Below are positions 57,861 to 64,000 of a DNA stretch of 64,000 nucleotides, one piece after another. The position numbers and the translations under genes are program-made. Location of the stretch: the NCBI GenBank assembly GCA_965226915.1, contig CBDDEJ010000011.1, positions 186,001-250,000 of the forward strand, in the 5' to 3' direction. The notes under the pieces are model-generated. The model had not been told where the DNA came from. It did no database searches and saw only the letters and a list, made by a program, of their open reading frames with translations. Position 1 is the stretch's first letter, and every line of letters starts with the position of its first letter. The DNA is from Io17-Chloro-G2 sp965226915 (GTDB taxonomy: Bacteria > Chloroflexota > Dehalococcoidia > Lucifugimonadales > UBA3495).

Positions 57861-59310
57861 TCAAGATTTCACCTGCTGAAACCTAGGCAGATTTTCCCAG
57901 CCCGGACGCACCTTTCTTAGTTGCGGCGCCGCCTCATACATGGTCAATGCAACCACTCCGCCGCTTAAAAACATCGCGGCGGCAGTGAGGTAAAAGCCGT
58001 AGTTGAAACCCAGTGCGTCGGACACCACGCCGATGAAAATCGCTCCAAAAGCGTATCCCGAATCCCGCCACATTCGGAAAACGCCTAAAGACGTTCCCCG
58101 CCAACGCGGATGCGCCACATCAGCGGCCGCGGCCAACAAAGACGGGTACAACAACGCCATGGCCAATCCGATGGCGGCGCTGGTGGCCATCCACAATGCT
58201 ATCCCCGAAACGGCCAGTGTAAGCCAAACTCCGGCGCCGCAAAGGAACATTCCGGCCACTATTGGCCATTTCCTTCCTATTCGGTCGGTCAAGGGGCCGG
58301 TAAATAACTGAAGCACTCCCCAGGTAAGACCGTAGCCCCCTATCACCAGCCCAATCTGTTCTACGTCTAACCCGCGCTCCCGGAAGAACAGGGGAAATGA
58401 AACCCAGACCAATGCGTCGGTGAATTTGTGGATCAGCCCGGCTTGGCTGACCGCGAACATCGACCTGTCTTGCCAGGTGGTCAGCTTGAAGATATCCCAA
58501 AAAGACGGGCCGATAGGCTGCCCGCCGGCCGGATCCCGCTGGGGGCCCGCGCCGGCTTCCATCCGGGCGTGGCCAACGGTTTCTTTGGTGAAGATCAGCG
58601 CAATGCCCAATGCCGCGATGATCACCGCTAGTCCGAAGTAAAATGGGGCGGGCCTGAGCCCGTAGGAGGCCGCCAAATAGCCGGTGGCTAAAGCGCTTAT
58701 GGCCACGCCGGAATACCCGGCAAACTCGTTGATGCCCGTGGCCAACCCTCTGTTTTTTGGGCCCACTAGAAACTCGGACGGAAACCCCGATTCTCCCCAA
58801 GCCGTCGTTTTCTCAGCGACGATTGTCGATGTAACAGTGGGTTCTTGAACCATATTACAGATACTATCATGCCACATAAGACTATAATACGTCTGTCTGG
58901 CGTAGCGCGAAACCCGGCCAATGGCTTTCCGGCCAGACTTCTAGGTCCATTTTGGCGGTAACGGTCATGCTCCAGGCCAGCCCTTGGTTGACCCCCATCA
59001 ACACGTTGGCCGCCACTATCCACCACCAGTTGGGCGCCCAGATGATCATCAATGGTATGGGGAGGGCAACCAGCCAACCCACGATGAGCACCGGCTTCCG
59101 GCCCCATGATTCGGACAATATTCCGCCGAATAGGTTCAGCAGGGCTTTGACGAAACCGAAACTGACTACAAAAGAGAGGATGACGCTGCTGGAGGCGACG
59201 GCGAACTCTTCTTCGGCCAACAACGGCACCACGGTGCGTTCCAGACCCACTGTCATGCCGACGAAAAACACCAAAAGCGTCAGGACCACGAATTGGCCCA
59301 GGTTGGCCAT
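57861..59310 (-). pseudogene. MFS transporter split by MITE copy 6
   Basis: Two halves, 59310-58945 and 58769-57861, join into a 424-residue major facilitator once the element and one CTAG are removed: '..GLAWSMTVTAKMDL' + 'VGPKNRGLATGINEFAGYSG'. The join falls at the end of membrane helix 4. The second half has 'GPLTDRIGRKWPIVAGMFLC' (motif A), 'HPRWRGTSLGVFRMWRDSGY' and the last helices. Start ATG 59310 is preferred; GTG 59343 is also in frame. Without removal the second half can be read from the MITE's own ATG at 58877. Substrate unknown. Confidence 0.92.
58766..58944 (+). mobile_element. 179-bp MITE, copy 6, inside the MFS gene
   Basis: CTAG to CTAG. Host codons ATG GAC CTA | GTG GGC CCA join in frame after removal. 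The minus strand supplies an ATG and 37 residues ('MWHDSICNMVQEPTVTS..') in phase with the second half of the transporter. Confidence 0.95.
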
Positions 59311-59343
59311 GATGCACTGAATGTTGGCTTGGCTTAATTGCAC

Positions 59344-59558
59344 AGTACGAATGCGCGTTCATCCGAAAATGGCGCTGGCCTGCTATGCCCTTCCCAACCC
59401 AACTTTTCAATCAAATATTTACCTGGCGCCACTCTTGAAAAAAACCGGCGAGGACATCATACCCGCGCCGGGTCTATTCGTGTCTTGGGATGAGCGTTGG
59501 CGCTGCCATGCTTTCCGAATGGCGCCCCCCACCGGATGATAACTGCCCTAGACAACAG
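59344..59558. other. Intergenic region
   Basis: Between the methyltransferase remnant and the MFS gene. I see no coding signal or repeat. Confidence 0.5.
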
Positions 59559-60422
59559 TCATGCAGGTCTGGACGCCGTGATTATGCTGCTCCCGTTGGG
59601 CAATACTACACGCTCGGTTCCTTCAAAACCGGCTTCATCCAGCCATTGCCGGTACTCACTTTCAGTGAATGACTGGCCACCATCGTAGATATTTAAGAAG
59701 TTGAGGCCCGAGGCCACGGCTTCTTTGGGGGAGAGCCGGGAGTCGTCAAGAACGATGCCCATGATATATATCGTCCCACCCGGCTCGATGGCCTTGATCA
59801 CGTTTTTGAGGGCTAGAACCGCCTGCGATGGGTTCAACACCTGAATCAGATTCCTCAGAACCGCGGCGTCGAACGAGCTTTGGGGCGGCGCATCCAAGAT
59901 GTTGGCGGCGACGACTCGCACCCTATCGCCGAGGCCTGATTCCGAAACGTATCTTTCTGCGATCGGCGCCGTTGGCGGCAGGTCGGCAATGGTCGCTTGC
60001 AATCCAGGATTGGCTTCCACCAAAGCGAAGGAGACGCCTCCGGTGCGCCCGCCCAGGTCCAGGACGTTGCGGCAACCGGAAAAATCGTATCTGCTGGCCA
60101 GTTCTCTTCCAGCGGCAATCGTTTCCTCATGCTGGCCTTGGGCGAATTCGGCCAGTTTTTCCTCGGAGTCATTGGAGAAATCAAGTTTATCCTGTGCCAC
60201 TCCGGCTCGGATGGAGCCTGCCGTATTCAGTATTGATCTCCAACGCCGCGCCAAGTTCATGCGCCGGCCACCTATATAATCGGGGTTGCCCTGAACCAAG
60301 AATCGGTCAGCCTCAACGGTGTTGGAGAATGACTCTCCCTGCACTGTCAGCAGTTCCGCGTTCACCAGCGCATAGAGGAGGGGTTCCAGCTTGGCCGGTC
60401 CGACTCCTAGCGCGTTGGCCAT
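59559..60422 (-). pseudogene. O-methyltransferase, N-terminally truncated
   Basis: 287 residues of a plant/bacterial small-molecule O-methyltransferase (SAM-dependent). It starts inside the dimerisation domain ('LGVGPAKLEPLLYALVNAEL'), normally preceded by about 40 more residues. The catalytic domain is whole: 'CRNVLDLGGRTGGVSFAL' (SAM motif I), 'ATIADLPPTAPIAERYV', 'SFDAAVLRNLIQVLNPSQAV' and 'EPGGTIYIMGIVLDDSR'. Its missing start is fused to the middle of LuxR ATPase 3 at about 60422-60425, so a deletion removed the end of one gene and the front of the other. A start ATG (60422) exists at the junction, so a shortened protein may be made. Confidence 0.78.
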
Positions 60423-61876
60423 GATTTTCCCGTGTCGTAGGCGTTAGACATCGCAGCCTCGGACCTGCCTAAGCCATAGGTCAACGCAGCCGTATCGGCA
60501 TCTATTGCTTGCCCTTCCTTGGCGTCCAATGCACGCTGGAAGAAAGACGAAGCTTCCTCCCAGGCATCGGCGGCCAAAGCCTGCTCGCCTGCGGCTCGGG
60601 AGTAACGGACCAGTTTTTCGGCGCCTAACACCGGCTCCGCTTCGGCGAAGTGGTGGGCCAGGTCGGTAGCGTGGATCTCAACATCGGCGGCGTAAATATT
60701 TTCCAGCGCCTCGCCGATCCTGGCGTGGAGCCGCACCTGGCGGGCGGCTGATAGCTCGCTGATCCAAGAGACATTGGTCAGCGCATGTTGAAACTGAAAC
60801 CGCCCGGCGCCCGTCCGGACCTCCGCCAGCACGCCTGCTTTCAGGGCTTCATCCAACAGCTCCAGCAGTTGCTCTTCGCTGAAATCGCTGCTCAGAACCT
60901 CAAGCACCTGTAGGTCAAACTGTCTGCCGACGACCGACGCGGTGGTCAACACGCTGTTGCACTCGCTGGACAACCGGTCTAGCCGCCTGCCGATGGCGTC
61001 GCGGATGCCCTCGGGAACGGTGGCATCCCAGCCGGGTCCGGCGGACATCTCTCCCTGGCTAAACAACCGGACTATCTCTCCGACGAACAACGGATTGCCA
61101 TCGGTGCGCCGATGCACCAAATCCAGCGCGCTATCTGAGAGAGCAACTCCGGCGCTGACCTCGGCGAGATGGTGCACCTCCTGCTGGGTCAGCCCGCCAA
61201 GCTGGATCCGACGGAACAATTGCTCGCGCATGAGGCTGCCTAGGGTTCGGGACAAGGGGTGCTGGCGTGATACCTCTACGTCCCGGTAAGAGCCGATTAT
61301 CAGCAGATTGCTGGAAGCCATAGCCCTGGCCAGGAACTCGAGCAATAGCAGCGAGGCATGGTCGGCCCAGTGCAAATCATCCAGCACTAGAACCACTGGT
61401 TGTGTCTGAGAGGCATTTTTCAGAAAGTTCGTGACGGACTCGAAGAGGCGGAACCGGGCTTGCTCCGGTTCCAGTGGGGGCGGGGGCGCCATATCTGGAA
61501 GTTTCACCTTTAGATCGGGGAGCATTTCGGCTAAATGATTGGCGCCGGCCCACATCTCCGAAGTCAACTGGCCCGGGTCTTTTTGCCGGATCAACGAACT
61601 AATCGACTGAACCCAGGGCCAATATGGAGGGGCGCCCTCGTCTTCGTAGCACCAACCCCACAAGACCTGAAAGCCGCGGCTTTCGGCATGGGTGGCCAAT
61701 TCTTGCGCTGTACGGGTCTTGCCGATACCTGGCTCGCCGACGAGCATGGCCAAGCGGCCTTGGCCAGCCAGGGCGTCTTCCAAGGCCGCCTTCAATGCAC
61801 CAAGTTCCCGTTTCCGCCCGACGAATTCATTGCCGGCGGAGGCTTCAGGTCTTAAAAATGAAGCAGGCTCTGACAT
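60407..61876 (-). pseudogene. LuxR-family ATPase regulator 3, C-terminus deleted
   Basis: 489 residues of the same family as the regulators at 12.1 and 20.9 kb: 'NEFVGRKRELGALKAALEDA', Walker A 'LVGEPGIGKTRTAQELA', Walker B 'VVLVLDDLHWADHASLLLLE', 'RRTDGNPLFVGEIVRLFSQG', 'VPEGIRDAIGRRLDRLSSEC' and the start of the TPR region. It ends in 'AYDTGK' at the deletion junction with the O-methyltransferase, losing most TPRs and the whole DNA-binding HTH, so it cannot act as a regulator. The front half has no frameshift. ATG 61876 lies 6 bp after a TATACT box. Confidence 0.88.
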
Positions 61877-61882
61877 GGCCCC

Positions 61883-61912
61883 AGTATAGCCGGATTTGCT
61901 AGACCGGTTCCA
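61883..61912 (-). promoter_or_regulatory. Probable promoter of LuxR ATPase 3
   Basis: TGGAAC (61907-61912), 18-bp spacer, TATACT (61883-61888), 6 bp to ATG. It lies directly against the 15-bp tandem array that begins at 61923. Confidence 0.55.
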
Positions 61913-61922
61913 GTTACCTTAT

Positions 61923-62250
61923 GAGGTTGAGCGTGCTGAGGTTGAGCGTGCTGAGGTTGAGCGTGCTGAGGTTGAGCGTGCTGAGGTTGAGCGTGCTGAG
62001 GTTGAGCGTGCTGAGGTTGAGCGTGCTGAGGTTGAGCGTGCTGAGGTTGAGCGTGCTGAGGTTGAGCGTGCTGAGGTTGAGCGTGCTGAGGTTGAGCGTG
62101 CTGAGGTTGAGCGTGCTGAGGTTGAGCGTGCTGAGGTTGAGCGTGCTGAGGTTGAGCGTGCTGAGGTTGAGCGTGCTGAGGTTGAGCGTGCTGAGGTTGA
62201 GCGTGCTGAGGTTGAGCGTGCTGAGGTTGAGCGTGCTGAGGTTGAGCGTG
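61923..62250 (+). repeat. 22-copy 15-bp tandem repeat (GAGGTTGAGCGTGCT)
   Basis: About 21.9 perfect units without a single substitution. All frames of the plus strand are open; one reads (AEVER)n, another (LSVLR)n. It lies 11 bp upstream of the -35 box of LuxR ATPase 3 and 140 bp after the end of argS. Such a perfect array is expected to vary in copy number. Confidence 0.95.
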
Positions 62251-62389
62251 ATAGTTCTGTGTCTACCTGTGCTAGCAGATCTCGGGGCTAGCTAGCCGCC
62301 TATGCGGTTCAATATGGCATACCCAGCGGCTTCGGTGCGGTTGTTTGGGTTCGTCTTTGCGGCAGGCGGCGAGGAGCCAGCGGTTGCCG
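62251..62389. other. Spacer between the tandem array and argS
   Basis: No gene seen. The stretch CTAGCTAGC at 62289-62297 is a short palindrome that contains CTAG twice. Confidence 0.4.
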
Positions 62390-64000
62390 CTACATGTGCT
62401 CTGGGGCGTTCATACCCATCAGGTCCAGGGCGCGTTTGAAGACGGCCTGGGCGGCCTCAACCAACTTCAGCCTGGCCAGCGTCATTTCATTATCTTCGGG
62501 GTTGGCCGAAACCACCCGGCAGTTTTCGTAGAATACGTGGAACGCGTTGGCCAGTTCCATGGTGTAGTGGGGCAAGTGATGTGGTTCCAGGGCGCGGGCC
62601 ATTTGCTCCACCAGTTCGGGCAATCGGAGCATGGCCCGAACCAACGCCAGCTCGCTGGGGTGGTTGAGCAACGAAACGTCGCCGGCGCTCCAGTCTATGT
62701 CGCGGCTCCGGGCGAGATCCAATATGCTGCTATTGCGGGCATGGGCGTACTGGACATAATAGACCGGGTTCTCGTTGGACTCCTGCTTGGCCAGCTCTAG
62801 GTCGAAGTCCATGTGGGTGGATGGAGTGCGGAACAGGAAGAAGAAACGGCAGGCATCGCTCCCCACCTCGTCAGACAGTTCCCGTAGCGTGACCAACTCT
62901 CCAGTGCGTTTGGACATGCTGACGAGTTCATTGCCTCGTTTGAGGGCGACCATCTGGGATATGAGCACGGTGAATTTATCCGGGTCGATCCCAAGGGCCT
63001 CGACCGCCGATCTCATGCGCGGCACGTGGCCTTGGTGGTCGGCGCCCCAAATGTCGACCACGGTTTCGAATCCCCGTTGCACGAATTTGTTGTAATGATA
63101 GGCGATGTCCGAAGCGAAGTAAGTGGGCTCTCCGCTGGACCGGATGACCACGTTGTCTTTGTCGTCACCCAGCGCGGTGGAAGTGAACCAGGTGGCGTTT
63201 TCCTTTTCCGCGAGGTATCCCTTGTCCCGCAGCAAACTCATGCCCCGGTCGTAATCTCCGTTGTCGAATAGGGTGCGTTCGCTGAACCAATTGTCGAAAG
63301 TGACTCCAATCTGCTCCAGGTCTTCTTTGATGACAGCAATCATCTTTTCCCGGGCCAGGTCGCCGATCTCCTTCAACGCTGAATCTTCGTCCATCTCGGC
63401 GAATCGTTGGCCTTCCGTTTCGATGATTTCCCGGACCAACTCGGAAACATATTCACCCACGTAGGCGTTGTCGGGCATTTCAACCGTCTGGCCAAGAGCT
63501 TGGCGGTAGCGGGCCAGCACCGAAGCGTAAAAGCGATTCATTTGGCTGCCAGCGTCGTTCACATAATATTCGCGGGTCACGTCGAATCCAGCCGCGTCCA
63601 GTATGTTGGCCAGGGAGCTGCCCAAAACCGCTCCCCTGGCGTGGCCTATATGCACCGGGCCGGTGGGGTTGACGCTAACGAATTCGACCATCATGCGTTT
63701 GCCTTGGCCTAGGTCGACGTCTCCGTAATGGGCGCCCAAACGCCGCACCATTTCTACTTGTTGCTGCACCCAGCTGTCCCGCAGTTTGAAATTGATGAAC
63801 CCCGGCGCCACCGCGGTTACTTCCTCGACTGCGTCGTCTGGGGGTATGTTTTGGACCAGCGCCTCAGCCAGGTTCAGCGGATTGATCCGGGTGGCCCTGG
63901 CCAACCGCAGGGGCAGGCTGGAGGCGAAGTCTCCGTGCTCAGGATTGGAAGGCCGCTCCACTTCGATGGCAGGCACGGTGTCCAGTTGAAGAAACCCGTC
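62390..64000 (-). CDS. argS: Arginyl-tRNA synthetase, 5' end outside the window
   Basis: Class I synthetase that charges tRNA-Arg with arginine. 537 codons are present; the gene runs off the right edge in frame ('DGFLQLDTVPAIEVERP'). The HIGH motif is 'VNPTGPVHIGHARGAVLGSS', the KMSKS-like loop 'LVSMSKRTGELVTL', and the C-terminal anticodon-binding helices end 'KRALDLMGMNAPEHM'. 'SVNPTGPVHIGH' with 'YYVNDAGSQMNRF' is specific to ArgRS. Missing are only the first 20-40 residues of the N-terminal Add-1 domain. No lesions: this essential gene shows that base quality here is good. Confidence 0.96.
   Translation of the reverse strand, partial: DGFLQLDTVPAIEVERPSNPEHGDFASSLPLRLARATRINPLNLAEALVQNIPPDDAVEEVTAVAPGFINFKLRDSWVQQQVEMVRRLGAHYGDVDLGQGKRMMVEFVSVNPTGPVHIGHARGAVLGSSLANILDAAGFDVTREYYVNDAGSQMNRFYASVLARYRQALGQTVEMPDNAYVGEYVSELVREIIETEGQRFAEMDEDSALKEIGDLAREKMIAVIKEDLEQIGVTFDNWFSERTLFDNGDYDRGMSLLRDKGYLAEKENATWFTSTALGDDKDNVVIRSSGEPTYFASDIAYHYNKFVQRGFETVVDIWGADHQGHVPRMRSAVEALGIDPDKFTVLISQMVALKRGNELVSMSKRTGELVTLRELSDEVGSDACRFFFLFRTPSTHMDFDLELAKQESNENPVYYVQYAHARNSSILDLARSRDIDWSAGDVSLLNHPSELALVRAMLRLPELVEQMARALEPHHLPHYTMELANAFHVFYENCRVVSANPEDNEMTLARLKLVEAAQAVFKRALDLMGMNAPEHM

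Noticed and set aside
61923..62250. CRISPR array
   Set aside because: The units are head to tail with no spacers, and no cas genes are near.
61896..62291. A 131-residue (AEVER)n protein on the plus strand
   Set aside because: It starts only at TTG with no ribosome site, and its length comes entirely from the 15-bp array, which is open in all plus frames. Treated as a tandem repeat.
1..64000. tRNA, rRNA or riboswitch genes
   Set aside because: I looked for tRNA-like cloverleafs, CCA ends and known riboswitch cores by eye and saw none; a covariance-model search would be needed to be sure.

Overview
The window looks like a high-GC Chloroflexota chromosome, most likely a marine or host-associated SAR202-type Dehalococcoidia. 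This is inferred from gene content: LLM-class flavin monooxygenases, FAH-family hydrolase, family III CoA-transferase, DUF35 protein, DUF1800/DUF1501 pair, FN3/cadherin proteins with a dockerin-like tail, and several giant LuxR-type ATPases. It has no rRNA, tRNA or CRISPR array that I can see. It is unusually rich in insertion sequences and broken genes, so it reads as a decaying accessory region set between intact housekeeping and metabolic genes.

Layout. 0.4-3.8 kb: a secreted cadherin-repeat protein. 3.8-10.9 kb: a scrapyard of fragments (FN3 domains, transposases, Uma2 nuclease, PIN toxin, IstA, a methylase-like tail, the tail of a flavin monooxygenase) with a MITE and an IS701 element. 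11-12 kb: FAH hydrolase. 12.1-15.3 kb: LuxR ATPase 1, split by a MITE. 15.4-16.6 kb: IS630 copy 1. 16.9-20.6 kb: flavin monooxygenase, methyltransferase and a secreted protein with an unusual QLIDDLGE repeat, with MITEs between. 20.9-24.0 kb: LuxR ATPase 2 (frameshifted). 24.3-32.4 kb: an ordinary stretch (hydroxyacid dehydrogenase, SpoU methyltransferase, DUF35, NHL, DUF1800, DUF1501, CoA-transferase). 32.5-36.3 kb: a large WD40-KAP NTPase, a candidate conflict or defence protein. 36.4-37.8 kb: IS1380. 38.2-48.2 kb: an MFS transporter and an Aap-type amino-acid ABC operon (aapJQMP) wrecked by nested insertions. 49.7-57.5 kb: trehalose synthesis (otsA, otsB), a HAD hydrolase, a DsbA/FrnE-like protein with an in-frame TGA at its catalytic cysteine, and an ABC exporter pair. 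57.9-61.9 kb: an MFS gene split by a MITE, an O-methyltransferase remnant fused to LuxR ATPase 3. 61.9-62.3 kb: a 22-copy 15-bp tandem array. 62.4-64.0 kb: argS, running off the end.

Main conclusions. (1) A 179-bp MITE family (six copies) and IS701 and IS1182 elements carry exact CTAG at both ends, and IS630 copy 2 sits at the TA of a CTAG. Removing them and keeping one CTAG restores the reading frames of three host genes exactly. The MITE ends resemble the ends of the IS1182 element here. (2) The DsbA/FrnE-like protein reads U/stop-P-W-C where CPWC is expected, a selenoprotein candidate. (3) The WD40-KAP protein has near-identical tandem repeats and an unassigned N-terminal domain. (4) All three LuxR ATPase paralogues share a promoter (TRGAAY, 17-18 bp, TATACT) whose -10 box lies 6 bp from the ATG, suggesting leaderless transcripts. 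Several frameshifts fall in homopolymers, so assembly error must be excluded before each is called a true pseudogene.
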